Of a stretch of DNA of 36,273 nucleotides, positions 16,700 through 24,402 are shown in pieces; the stretch's first letter is position 1; every line of letters starts with the position of its first letter. The notes beneath the pieces are model-generated. The model worked only from the letters and a program-made list of their open reading frames with translations. It made no database searches and was not told the DNA's origin. A program made the position numbers and the translations under genes. This stretch comes from an uncultured Alphaproteobacteria bacterium (GTDB lineage Bacteria; Pseudomonadota; Alphaproteobacteria; UBA8366; GCA-2717185), in contig CALSRA010000056.1 of assembly GCA_943788635.1 (NCBI GenBank), positions 1 to 36,273 of the forward strand, written 5' to 3'.

Positions 16700-17342
16700 A
16701 ATACCGGGTGGGTTTCCAACGGGGTTGCGATGCAGGCGGCCAGTGCCGGACCTTGCGGGTGGCCAACAGTCTGACGATCTGTTTCAGCCCGCGCAAGGTT
16801 GTGCGTTGCCCGAATCCTGTTTCCACGACGAATTCCGCACGGCGGCGCTTTTCCCCGTTCGGCATTTGCTGTTCGCGGACCTTTTGCAAGCGCTCCCGGG
16901 TCATGCCCGGGCGGCGTAATACCCGGATTTCCTGTATCAATGCCGGTGCGGATACCAGAATTACCGCATCGCACCGGCTATCGGCGCCAATTTCAAACAG
17001 AAGCGGCACGTCCAGAACAACCATCGGCGCCCTGCGCAAGGCCGCCCGACGCAGAAACCGGTCGCGCTCACGGGCAACCAGCGGATGAACAATGCCTTCC
17101 AGCCGGCGCAGCGCTTCCGGATTGCCAAAAACCCGCTTGCCCAGTTCCGCACGGTCGATCGCCCCATTCTTCACAACACCGGGAAAAGCGGCGGCCACCG
17201 GCGCCACGGCAGCCCCGCCGGGCGCCATCAGCTTGTGGACATTCGCATCAGCGTCATTCGTTGCAATACCGAAACGGCGCAGCATGGCCGCCGCCGTGGA
17301 TTTGCCCATCCCGATTGAACCGGTCAGCCCGATAATAATCAT
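16674..17342 (-). CDS. coaE: dephospho-CoA kinase
   Basis: CoaE phosphorylates dephospho-CoA, the last step of coenzyme A synthesis. The 222-residue protein has the P-loop GSIGMGKST at residues 8-16, DADANVHKLM near 31-40, HPLVARERDRF and DVPLLFEIGADSRCDAVILV. The last 28 residues (KVRHWPPASQPRWKPTRYYA and beyond) are basic, not family-like and overlap dnaQ; the real end could be earlier if a base is wrong there. Start overlaps aroE as ATGA. Confidence 0.94.
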   Translation of the reverse strand: MIIIGLTGSIGMGKSTAAAMLRRFGIATNDADANVHKLMAPGGAAVAPVAAAFPGVVKNGAIDRAELGKRVFGNPEALRRLEGIVHPLVARERDRFLRRAALRRAPMVVLDVPLLFEIGADSRCDAVILVSAPALIQEIRVLRRPGMTRERLQKVREQQMPNGEKRRRAEFVVETGFGQRTTLRGLKQIVRLLATRKVRHWPPASQPRWKPTRYYARNRPRY

Positions 17343-18175
17343 ACGCTGCCCAGTACGAATTCCCGTAATTCAGGGGTGACTTCCGGGTCTTGGCCGAACC
17401 AGGCCTTGAAGCCCGGCCGGGCCTGATGCAGCAACATGCCGATCCCGTCGACTGTCTGGTTGCCGCGTGCCCGCGCGGCTGCGAGAAGTTCCGTTTCCAG
17501 CGGGGCGTAGACGATGTCATTTACCACCGCATTGCCCGGCAGCGCCGCCAGGTCGATTTCCAGCGGCGGTTGACCCGTCATACCCAGGGACGTCGTATTG
17601 ACCAGAAGGCCGGCACCATCCAGCGCATCATTGCGATCCGCCCAGTTCCCGGCCGTTACCGGCCCACCCAGGCTTTCCGCCAGGGTTTCGGCGCGTTCCC
17701 GGGTTCTGTTTATCAGCCGGATTTCCGTTACACCGGCGTCCGACAGCGCCACGCAGACAGCACGGGCCGAACCACCGGCGCCAAGTACGACAGCCGTGCC
17801 ACCGGATGCCCAGTCACTGTTCTGACGAACATTTTCGATAAAACCAAAGGCATCTGTATTGCCGCCATGAATCGCGCCATCATCACCGAAGACAATCGTA
17901 TTGACTGCCCCGATCCGTTTCGCCGTATCGTCAATCGTGTCGCACGCCTCGTATGCCGTAAGTTTGTGCGGCAAGGTTACATTGAGACCGCGAAACCCGG
18001 CTGCCGCCAGACCCTTGAATGCGATATCAATCCGCTCCGGCGGCACGCCAAGCGGCACATATATTCCATCTATGCCATGATGGTTCAGCCAGAAACCATG
18101 CAATTGGGGTGATCTGGAATGCGTGATCGGCCAGCCGACAATACCGGCAACTCTGGCCTTTCCTGTCAATGTCAT
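17339..18175 (-). CDS. aroE: shikimate dehydrogenase (NADP+)
   Basis: AroE reduces 3-dehydroshikimate to shikimate in aromatic amino acid synthesis. The 278-residue protein has the shikimate-binding SRSP (20-23), catalytic K71 in NVTLPHK, D108 in GGNTDAFGF, the NADP-binding GAGGSARAV loop with NRTRERA as the basic patch, and VNTTSLGM. The C-terminal DGIGMLLHQARPGFKAWFG is standard. Flanked by 4-base overlaps with maf and coaE, so it is expressed from the same transcript. Confidence 0.97.
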   Translation of the reverse strand: MTLTGKARVAGIVGWPITHSRSPQLHGFWLNHHGIDGIYVPLGVPPERIDIAFKGLAAAGFRGLNVTLPHKLTAYEACDTIDDTAKRIGAVNTIVFGDDGAIHGGNTDAFGFIENVRQNSDWASGGTAVVLGAGGSARAVCVALSDAGVTEIRLINRTRERAETLAESLGGPVTAGNWADRNDALDGAGLLVNTTSLGMTGQPPLEIDLAALPGNAVVNDIVYAPLETELLAAARARGNQTVDGIGMLLHQARPGFKAWFGQDPEVTPELREFVLGSV

Positions 18176-18789
18176 CGCTTTACAATGCCCTCATTGGAAA
18201 GAAACCCGAGAACAGCCAGTAGCGGCAGCCCGAGAATGGTAAAAAAGTCACCTTCGATGCGGGCAAACAGTTGCGCGCCCAGACCTTCCAGTTGATAGGC
18301 GCCAACCGAGCGGCAGACATCGTCGCCAACACTTGCAAGATAGGAATCCAGGAAATCATCGCTGAAGGGCCGCATTGTCATGCGGGCGCTTTCAAGATGG
18401 CGCCATACGCATTCCCCGTCGCGGACAATGCAGACAGCCGCAAACAGTTCGTGCTCACGGCCGCGCAGCGCCTGTAAATGTCCACGGGCATGGTCCCTGT
18501 CCACTGGCTTATCGAACCAGACCCCGCCGCATTGCAGCATCTGGTCTGCGCCGATAACAAGGCTTCCGGGATGCCGTACCGATACAGCAAGGGCCTTGTC
18601 CTCGGCCAACTGGTGCGCAACATCAGCAGCAGTATGATCGAGCCGACGCATCGATTCCTTTACCGCATCCTCATCGATATCTGCGGCGTCCTGAACAATA
18701 TTGACGCCGGCATTCCGAATTACCGTGGCGCGAGATAGGCTGGCCGACGCCAGCACGACCGACATTCCGGTATCCAGCAGATCATGCAT
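18172..18789 (-). CDS. Maf family nucleoside triphosphate pyrophosphatase
   Basis: A 205-residue Maf/YceF/YhdE-type pyrophosphatase that hydrolyses nucleotides (modified NTPs, dTTP/UTP or m7GTP depending on subgroup). SASLSRATVIRNAGV near residues 15-29 is the Maf signature, GADQMLQCGG contains the catalytic Asp, and GAYQLEGLGAQLFARIEGDF is the C-terminal pocket. Subgroup assignment is uncertain. Overlaps ppsR by 8 bases and aroE by 4; this ppsR-maf-aroE-coaE-dnaQ order is common in alphaproteobacteria. Confidence 0.93.
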   Translation of the reverse strand: MHDLLDTGMSVVLASASLSRATVIRNAGVNIVQDAADIDEDAVKESMRRLDHTAADVAHQLAEDKALAVSVRHPGSLVIGADQMLQCGGVWFDKPVDRDHARGHLQALRGREHELFAAVCIVRDGECVWRHLESARMTMRPFSDDFLDSYLASVGDDVCRSVGAYQLEGLGAQLFARIEGDFFTILGLPLLAVLGFLSNEGIVKR

Positions 18790-19597
18790 CGGGACGTCGT
18801 TCTTTCAGCAATTGCATAATGGCGGCGGCAGATTCCTCAATCGAGCGGCGCGTTACATCAATGACCGGCCAATTATTTTCACTACACAAGCGTCGCGCCG
18901 CGGAAACTTCCTGACGGACAATTTCGGGGTCGATATAATCGGTTTCCTGGTCTTCCGCCAACAAACGGAGCCGGTTTCGACGTATCTGAACCAGGCTTTC
19001 CACTTCCTTTGTCAAACCGACGATAAGCGGTCCATTTTCCCGCTTCAGTTCAAAAATATCCTGCGGCAGCGGCACGCCCGGTACGATGGGGATATTCGCG
19101 GCATTGATACTGCGGTTCGCAAGGTACATGCATGTTGGCGTTTTCGAGCTGCGGGATACGCCAACCAGAACGACATCAGCATCCTGAAGATCCCAGGTCA
19201 TCTGCCCGTCATCATGGTTCAGCGCGAAGGTCATCGCGTCAATACGATGGAAGTATTCGGCATCTAGCTCGTGTTGGCGGCCGGGCAAACCCTTGCTCTG
19301 CAAACCAAGATGGCTGGCCAGGGCCGCAATCACCGGATCAAGAACCGGAATACAGGGTATCTGCAGCTGCCGGCATCCATCCTGAAGCGCCCGACGCAGG
19401 GTTTCACTGACAATTGTGCACATGACGATGCCGGGGTTTTCGGAGATCTTCTTGAGGACCTTTTCTATCTGGCCCGTTGTCCGGATCAGCGTCCAGTTAT
19501 GTTCTTCAGCGTCGACACCTTCGAACTGCGAGAAACAGGCACGGGCGACACTGTGAATCGTTTCACCGGTTGCGTCGGATACAAGATGCAGATGCAC
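18782..19597 (-). CDS. pyruvate, phosphate dikinase regulatory protein (PPSR, DUF299)
   Basis: A 271-residue bifunctional ADP-dependent kinase/Pi-dependent pyrophosphorylase family protein, which regulates PEP synthase or PPDK by phosphorylating a Thr. It opens with HLHLVSDATGETIHSVARAC and has the P-loop GVSRSSKTPT at 146-155. The start is GTG at 19597. This family is the homologue of the gene next to the Rickettsia and Caulobacter origins on the far side from hemE. Its position at the left border of the AT-rich gap is part of the oriC evidence. It heads the five-gene minus-strand run. Confidence 0.92.
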   Translation of the reverse strand: MHLHLVSDATGETIHSVARACFSQFEGVDAEEHNWTLIRTTGQIEKVLKKISENPGIVMCTIVSETLRRALQDGCRQLQIPCIPVLDPVIAALASHLGLQSKGLPGRQHELDAEYFHRIDAMTFALNHDDGQMTWDLQDADVVLVGVSRSSKTPTCMYLANRSINAANIPIVPGVPLPQDIFELKRENGPLIVGLTKEVESLVQIRRNRLRLLAEDQETDYIDPEIVRQEVSAARRLCSENNWPVIDVTRRSIEESAAAIMQLLKERRPDA

Positions 19598-19709
19598 GCG
19601 AATAACGAATACTCCCAGTCATTACGGGCTGTGTGCTTTATGGGGATAAAACCTGTTTTTTTCAGGTAGCGTGGTTTTGGACACCTAGTGCCGATTCCGA
19701 TACATGTTG

Positions 19710-19726
19710 TTATCCCATGAGGATAA
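19710..19726. repeat. inverted pair of TTATCC cores in oriC
   Basis: TTATCCCATGAGGATAA: two TTATCC cores face each other across five bases. The right arm is a one-mismatch DnaA box on the minus strand; the left arm matches only the TTATCC core. A head-to-head arrangement could hold a DnaA dimer. Confidence 0.55.
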
Positions 19727-19785
19727 CCAGTCAGGACCGGTTTTTGGAATGGGGATAATTAGTCTGCAGATATGGTTCATACACG

Positions 19786-19794
19786 TTATACACA
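19786..19794 (+). promoter_or_regulatory. consensus DnaA box
   Basis: TTATACACA matches TTATNCACA exactly. It is the best box in the gap and lies roughly central, about 140 bases left of the AT-rich tract. Confidence 0.7.
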
Positions 19795-19930
19795 TTTTCC
19801 GGGTTTGTGGAATTGGCGGAAAATATCGATATTTCAATATTCATGCACAACCGCGGCAACTCGACATATGCATCTCGGATAACCATATGGATAAAGTTTA
19901 ATCCACGGAATACACAGCACAACAACTACC

Positions 19931-19960
19931 ACTACTTTAATTAATTTAAAAAATCATTGT
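19931..19960. other. AT-rich tract, candidate duplex-unwinding element
   Basis: Only 4 of 30 bases are G or C (contains TTTAATTAATTTAAAAAAT), in a chromosome otherwise near 60% G+C. It lies between the DnaA-box cluster and hemE, where initial strand opening would be expected. Confidence 0.5.
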
Positions 19961-20010
19961 AGTGATACCAGGCATGAAATCGTACCAATCAGCTCAAGAG
20001 AACCGAATAC

Positions 20011-21042
20011 ATGGCAACGAAAAAGCTCTTACAGGCGCTAAACGGCGAAAAAACAGAACGGCCGCCAATATGGCTCATGCGGCAGGCCGGACGCTATTTG
20101 CCGGAATACCGTAAGGTCAGGGCGGAAGCCGGTTCGTTTCTCGACCTCTGTTACACGCCGAAACGTGCTGTCGAGGTAACATTACAGCCCATTCGCCGGT
20201 TCGGTTTTGATGCCGCTATTCTGTTTTCAGATATTCTGGTTGTCCCGCATGGTCTGGGACAGGATGTCTGGTTTGTCGAAGGCGAAGGACCGAAGCTGGC
20301 GCCTATCCGCGACACAAACGGTTTGAAAGCGCTCAAACCCGAAGGGATGTCGGCCTTTCTGGCGCCTGTGTATGAAGCCGTTGGCGAACTTTCGGCAACC
20401 TTACCGGACAATGTCACCCTCGTAGGGTTTTCAGGGGCGCCCTGGACGGTAGCGACTTACATGGTTGAAGGGGGCAGCAGTCGAGACTTTGCCAATACCA
20501 AGGGTTGGGCGTTCTCGGACCCTGAAGGTTTTGGCAATTTGATCGATATTCTGGTCGATGGCATAGCGACGCATTTGTGTAACCAGATTGAAGCTGGCGC
20601 CGAAACGGTCCAGTTGTTTGACAGTTGGGCCGGGGTTTTGCCGGACATGGCCTTCCGACGGTGGATTATCGAACCGACACGTGCGATCGTAGAGCAGGTA
20701 AGAGCGCGTTATCCCGAGGTTCCGATTATCGGGTTTCCTCGGGGGGCAGGAATCTATTATCCGGAATACGCGGCGGAGACAGGGGTTACGGCGGTTAGCC
20801 TGGATACGACCGTGCCGACCCGTTGGGCCGCGGATACGCTGCAGCCAAAAATGCCGGTACAGGGAAACCTTGACCCCATGATCCTTCTCGCCGGAGGAGA
20901 GGGGCTGGCGGAAAGTGTCGACCATATTATTGGTGAACTGAACAATGGCCCGTTCATTTTCAATCTGGGGCACGGCATTATCAAGGAAACACCGGTCGAG
21001 AACGTTGAGAGTCTTATTCGGCTGGTTCGGGGAGAGGGTTGA
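20011..21042 (+). CDS. hemE: uroporphyrinogen decarboxylase
   Basis: HemE decarboxylates the four acetate side chains of uroporphyrinogen III to give coproporphyrinogen III. The 343-residue protein has the signature RPPIWLMRQAGRYLPEYR near residues 17-34, the catalytic Asp in FSDILVVPHGLG, FSGAPWTVATYMVEGG and the C-terminal GNLDPMILLAGGEGL and FNLGHGI. It is the first gene right of the candidate origin and is followed after 3 bases by hemH. hemE beside the origin is a conserved alphaproteobacterial feature. Confidence 0.97.
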   Translation: MATKKLLQALNGEKTERPPIWLMRQAGRYLPEYRKVRAEAGSFLDLCYTPKRAVEVTLQPIRRFGFDAAILFSDILVVPHGLGQDVWFVEGEGPKLAPIRDTNGLKALKPEGMSAFLAPVYEAVGELSATLPDNVTLVGFSGAPWTVATYMVEGGSSRDFANTKGWAFSDPEGFGNLIDILVDGIATHLCNQIEAGAETVQLFDSWAGVLPDMAFRRWIIEPTRAIVEQVRARYPEVPIIGFPRGAGIYYPEYAAETGVTAVSLDTTVPTRWAADTLQPKMPVQGNLDPMILLAGGEGLAESVDHIIGELNNGPFIFNLGHGIIKETPVENVESLIRLVRGEG

Positions 21043-21045
21043 TCC

Positions 21046-22092
21046 ATGACCGGGAAAACCGCAATTGTCCTTTTTAATCTAGGCGGCCCGGATAATCTGG
21101 AAGCGGTTGAACCCTTTCTGTTCAATCTGTTCAACGATCCCGCGATTATCGGGATTCCCAATCCAATCCGGTGGATGCTGGCAAAGTTCATTTCGTCCCG
21201 GCGGGCGCCGGTCGCGCGAGAGATTTACAAATTGATCGGTGGCTCTTCGCCGCTGCTGGAAAACACGCGAACACAGGCTGAGGCGCTTTCCAGCGTATTG
21301 AATAATAATGACGGCTCTGGTGAATTTCGTTGTTTTATTTCAATGCGGTATTGGAATCCGCGTTCAAACGAAACCGTCGCTGCCGTGCAATCTTTTGAAC
21401 CGGATAGAATCGTTTTGCTTCCGTTATATCCGCAATTCTCGGGGACGACGTCAGGGTCGTCTATCGGTGATTGGCATCGTGCTGCAAAATCGGCAGGGCT
21501 GAATGCGCCGACCCAGACGATTTGTTGTTATCCCAGGGATGAAGGGTTTGTCGGGGCCGTTGCGGATCGGGTCGGGAAGGCGATTGAGAAAGCCGGCGCG
21601 TCCGGAAAACCGCCACGTGTCCTGTTTTCAGCGCACGGTTTGCCGCAAAAGATTGTCGATGCCGGGGATCCGTACCAATGGCAGATCGAGCAATCCGTTG
21701 AAGCTGTTGTTTCACGCCTGGGTCTACCGGATCTGGACTGGCAGGTTTGTTATCAAAGCAGGGTAGGCCGGCTTGAATGGCTTCGTCCCTATACCGAAGA
21801 TGCCTTGAAAACGGCAGGCAAAGAAGGTGTTCCGGTTGTCGTCGTGCCGATTGCCTTTACGTCGGAACATTCCGAAACCCTTGTCGAACTGGATATTGAA
21901 TATCGGGAATTGGCGGAAGAAGCCGGTGTTCCGGATTATATTCGGGTGGAAACGGTTCGTGCGGATGCCGTGTTTATCGATGGATTGGTGTCTGCGGTAA
22001 CGAATGTGATGGCGGGTTCAGAGGAACTTGTCAGCGGCGAAGGGGGCAGGATCTGTCCGCCGAACTGCAGTCGCTGTGCGTTCGCGGCATAG
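21046..22092 (+). CDS. hemH: ferrochelatase
   Basis: HemH inserts Fe2+ into protoporphyrin IX. The 348-residue protein has VLFNLGGPDNLEAVEPFLFN at the start, the catalytic His in FSAHGLPQKIVDAGDPY, CYQSRVGRLEWLRPYTEDAL and the conserved Glu in AFTSEHSETLVELDIEY. Its C-terminus ends in ICPPNCSRCAF, three cysteines in nine residues; some bacterial ferrochelatases, including that of Caulobacter, carry a [2Fe-2S] cluster, so cluster binding is possible but not proven. Three bases after hemE and 13 bases before hemJ. Confidence 0.97.
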   Translation: MTGKTAIVLFNLGGPDNLEAVEPFLFNLFNDPAIIGIPNPIRWMLAKFISSRRAPVAREIYKLIGGSSPLLENTRTQAEALSSVLNNNDGSGEFRCFISMRYWNPRSNETVAAVQSFEPDRIVLLPLYPQFSGTTSGSSIGDWHRAAKSAGLNAPTQTICCYPRDEGFVGAVADRVGKAIEKAGASGKPPRVLFSAHGLPQKIVDAGDPYQWQIEQSVEAVVSRLGLPDLDWQVCYQSRVGRLEWLRPYTEDALKTAGKEGVPVVVVPIAFTSEHSETLVELDIEYRELAEEAGVPDYIRVETVRADAVFIDGLVSAVTNVMAGSEELVSGEGGRICPPNCSRCAFAA

Positions 22093-22105
22093 GATACCGG
22101 TTTTC

Positions 22106-22537
22106 ATGGTCGAGTATTATCTTTGGATCAAGGCGTTGCACGTGATTGCGGTTATCGCCTGGATGGCTGGATTGGTCTATTTGCCGCGATTGTACGTTTA
22201 TCACTGCCAGGCGGCGGTGGGTTCGGAAAAGTCTGAAGTTTTCAAGGTGATGGAACGCAGGCTGTTCCGGGCCATCATGAATCCGGCGATGATTGTCGTC
22301 TGGATCACGGGGCCGCTTATGGTCTGGATTGGGGATTTCTGGACAGACCCCTGGTTTCTGGGAAAAGCGTTTTTTATCATTGTCTTGACAGTCGCCCACC
22401 ATGCGTTTGGCCGGTGGCGGAAAGATTTCGAAAGTGACCGCAATACGCATAGCGAACGATTTTTCCGGATTGCAAATGAAGTACCCACAATCGGGATGAT
22501 TTTTATCGTTGTGTTTGTGATTGTTAAGCCGTTTTGA
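22106..22537 (+). CDS. hemJ: protoporphyrinogen IX oxidase HemJ
   Basis: A 143-residue integral membrane protein of the HemJ family, which oxidises protoporphyrinogen IX to protoporphyrin IX in many bacteria lacking HemG/HemY. Conserved segments are KALHVIAVIAWMAGLVYLPR (with the functional His), LYVYH, RRLFRAIMNPAM and NEVPTIGMIFIVVFVIVKPF. Four hydrophobic stretches are visible. The frame is open back to 22028, inside hemH, but ATG at 22106 fits the family. With hemE and hemH it makes a compact end-of-heme-pathway cluster. Confidence 0.95.
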   Translation: MVEYYLWIKALHVIAVIAWMAGLVYLPRLYVYHCQAAVGSEKSEVFKVMERRLFRAIMNPAMIVVWITGPLMVWIGDFWTDPWFLGKAFFIIVLTVAHHAFGRWRKDFESDRNTHSERFFRIANEVPTIGMIFIVVFVIVKPF

Positions 22538-22607
22538 CGGAACGTTTTGGTTCCCAGGAAATGGGGGATAAAGAAGGGCTTGAATTTGTGAGATAGAAAC
22601 CGTATCT

Positions 22608-22640
22608 AACGGTCAGGATAGTGATCCGTTCAGGACCGTT
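22608..22640 (+). promoter_or_regulatory. stem-loop in the rho leader (upstream)
   Basis: AACGGTC (22608-22614) and GACCGTT (22634-22640) form a 7-bp stem that encloses GGAT/ATCC (22616-22619, 22624-22627). No T tract follows, so it is not an intrinsic terminator. Lies in the 245-bp hemJ-rho gap. Confidence 0.4.
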
Positions 22641-22643
22641 ATC

Positions 22644-22666
22644 TTCGCTGGCTGTATACCAGCGAA
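22644..22666 (+). promoter_or_regulatory. stem-loop in the rho leader (downstream)
   Basis: TTCGCTGG (22644-22651), loop CTGTATA, CCAGCGAA (22659-22666): perfect 8-bp stem, three bases after the previous one, 117 bases before rho. Could mark the end of the hem transcript or take part in rho leader control; no T tract. Confidence 0.45.
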
Positions 22667-22782
22667 ATCTCTCATCTAAGAAATCCGCATAATCAGTAGA
22701 CAGTTCGCATCAATGCGGTCTGGTCGCCATCAAGGCGCCTTTAGCGGTAATCCACCCTTTCCCTTTCAGCTGCGGTGGCATA

Positions 22783-24039
22783 ATGCAACTACAGGAATTG
22801 AAGAAAAAGACACCGGCGGAACTTCTTGCGTTCGCCGAAGAACTTGAAATCGAGAATGCGAGCGTCTTGCGCAAGCAGTACATGATGTTTGCCATTCTCA
22901 AACAGCTTGCGACGAATGATATCGCCATTTTTGGTGATGGCGTTCTCGAGGTGCTGTCCGATGGTTTCGGGTTTCTGCGCTCACCAGAATCAAACTATCT
23001 CCCGGGACCGGACGATATCTATGTCAGTCCGAACCAGATCCGTCGATACGGGCTGCGCACGGGCGATACAGTGGACGGACAAATTCGCGCGCCTAAGGAT
23101 GGCGAGCGGTATTTCGCCCTTTTGACAGTCATCAAGATCAATTTTGACGAACCTGATACGGTGCGGCATCGGATTAATTTTGACAATCTGACACCGCTTT
23201 ATCCCGAAGAACGGTTAAAGCTCGAAATAGATGATCCGACAAACAAGGACATGGCGGCCCGCGTTATCGAGCTGATTGCGCCGCTTGGTAAAGGGCAACG
23301 CGCACTGATCGTTGCGCAGCCGCGGACGGGTAAGACCGTGATGCTGCAAAGCATTGCACACGCTATCACGATGAATAATAAGGAAGTTTACCTCATTGTT
23401 CTGCTGATCGATGAACGTCCGGAAGAAGTTACGGATATGCAACGGTCGGTAAATGGCGAGGTTGTCAGTTCAACATTCGATGAACCTGCACAGCGGCATG
23501 TCCAGGTCGCCGAGATGGTCATTCAGAAGGCCAAGCGCCTTGTCGAACACAAGCGTGACGTTGTCATCCTGCTTGATTCGATTACGCGTCTTGCCAGGGC
23601 CTACAACACGGTGGTTCCTAGCTCCGGCAAGGTTCTGACCGGTGGTGTGGACGCCAATGCGCTACAGCGGCCCAAGCGCTTCTTCGGTGCGGCACGTAAT
23701 ATCGAGGAAGGCGGCTCGCTGACGATCATCGCCACGGCGCTGATTGATACTGGCAGCCGTATGGATGAGGTTATCTTCGAAGAATTCAAGGGTACCGGTA
23801 ACTCGGAAATTGTTCTTGATCGCAAGCTGTCGGACAAACGGGTGTTCCCGGCCATCGATATCACGAAGTCCGGTACGCGTAAGGAAGAGCTTATCGTTGA
23901 GAAGGGCGCGTTGGGCAAGATGTGGATGCTGCGCAGGATCCTGAACCCGATGGGTGTCAATGACAGTATGGAATTCCTGCTGGAGAAGCTCAAGCGGACC
24001 AAAAACAACGCCGATTTCTTCGACTCTATGAACCAGTAG
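22783..24039 (+). CDS. rho: transcription termination factor Rho
   Basis: Hexameric RNA-dependent ATPase that terminates transcription. The 418-residue protein has the N-terminal helical [20 protein letters not shown], the OB-fold primary RNA site ([20 protein letters not shown], residues 51-70), Walker [10 protein letters not shown] (180-188), Walker [14 protein letters not shown] with D265, and the R-loop region [20 protein letters not shown]. The ATG at 22783 has only a weak upstream GGTGG. It is followed by a strong intrinsic terminator. The hemJ-rho gap contains two hairpins that could serve autogenous control, as is known for rho in other bacteria. Confidence 0.98.
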   Translation: MQLQELKKKTPAELLAFAEELEIENASVLRKQYMMFAILKQLATNDIAIFGDGVLEVLSDGFGFLRSPESNYLPGPDDIYVSPNQIRRYGLRTGDTVDGQIRAPKDGERYFALLTVIKINFDEPDTVRHRINFDNLTPLYPEERLKLEIDDPTNKDMAARVIELIAPLGKGQRALIVAQPRTGKTVMLQSIAHAITMNNKEVYLIVLLIDERPEEVTDMQRSVNGEVVSSTFDEPAQRHVQVAEMVIQKAKRLVEHKRDVVILLDSITRLARAYNTVVPSSGKVLTGGVDANALQRPKRFFGAARNIEEGGSLTIIATALIDTGSRMDEVIFEEFKGTGNSEIVLDRKLSDKRVFPAIDITKSGTRKEELIVEKGALGKMWMLRRILNPMGVNDSMEFLLEKLKRTKNNADFFDSMNQ

Positions 24040-24080
24040 GTAAATTAGACGCAATTTGATACAAATTCGAAACGAAAATG

Positions 24081-24121
24081 CCGCCGGTTGGGGAGTAATA
24101 TCCTTAACCGGCGGTTTTTTT
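24081..24121 (+). terminator. intrinsic terminator after rho
   Basis: CCGCCGGTT (24081-24089) pairs with AACCGGCGG (24106-24114), followed by seven T (24115-24121). The 16-base loop can add a short GGA/TCC pairing. 41 bases after the rho stop. Confidence 0.92.
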
Positions 24122-24340
24122 ATTTAGGGATTGAGCCTATGTTTTGTGGGTATCTGCGGCAGTGACACCACATGTGCTTGCTACATGGTTAATACCAGAA
24201 CAATCAACTACAAATGAAGTTTACAGAGAGTTTTGATCTTCACTGTGTGCCACGCGTATCAAGCGGATGGTGACAGACCAGGTTGTGGGGTCAGCTCGTG
24301 AGGGGGTCCATAAGCCGCTTTATAAGCGTATCGGATGTCA
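24122..24340. other. intergenic stretch with no recognised feature
   Basis: Part of the 363-base rho-qor gap between two terminators facing each other. It is A+T-richer than the genes. I see no ORF with codon structure, no tRNA-like fold and no clear repeat here. It may be a remnant of an insertion boundary, but nothing shows this. Confidence 0.5.
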
Positions 24341-24344
24341 GAAT

Positions 24345-24378
24345 AGAAAAAAAGGGTGATACATTAGGTATCACCCTT
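24345..24378 (-). terminator. intrinsic terminator after the quinone oxidoreductase gene (minus strand)
   Basis: On the minus strand AAGGGTGATAC (24378-24368) pairs perfectly with GTATCACCCTT (24362-24352) across a 5-base loop, an 11-bp stem. Seven or eight T follow in the minus-strand sense (A run at 24347-24353). 24 bases after the oxidoreductase stop. Confidence 0.92.
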
Positions 24379-24402
24379 AATTCATCGTGCTTTGTATTGC
24401 TG

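Larger units (their letters stand above)
19598..20010. other. candidate chromosomal replication origin (oriC)
   Basis: A 413-base gene-free stretch between divergent ppsR and hemE. In Caulobacter crescentus and Rickettsia prowazekii the origin lies in this context. It holds a consensus DnaA box TTATACACA (19786-19794), one-mismatch boxes on the minus strand at 19641-19649 and 19750-19758 (TTATCCCCA), 19718-19726 (TTATCCTCA) and 19886-19894 (TTATCCATA), and on the plus strand TCATGCACA (19841-19849). Six TTATCC cores occur within about 250 bases. An A+T tract lies at 19931-19960. Transcription diverges on both sides, and parS sites and parAB lie 10-14 kb away. Function is inferred, not shown. 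Confidence 0.8.

Noticed and set aside
19937..19949. Possible CtrA site in the AT-rich tract
   Set aside because: TTAA repeats occur, but the spacing (0 or 5 bases) does not fit TTAA-N7-TTAA.
22644..22666. Hairpin as intrinsic terminator of the hem genes
   Set aside because: No T tract follows; kept only as a structured leader element.
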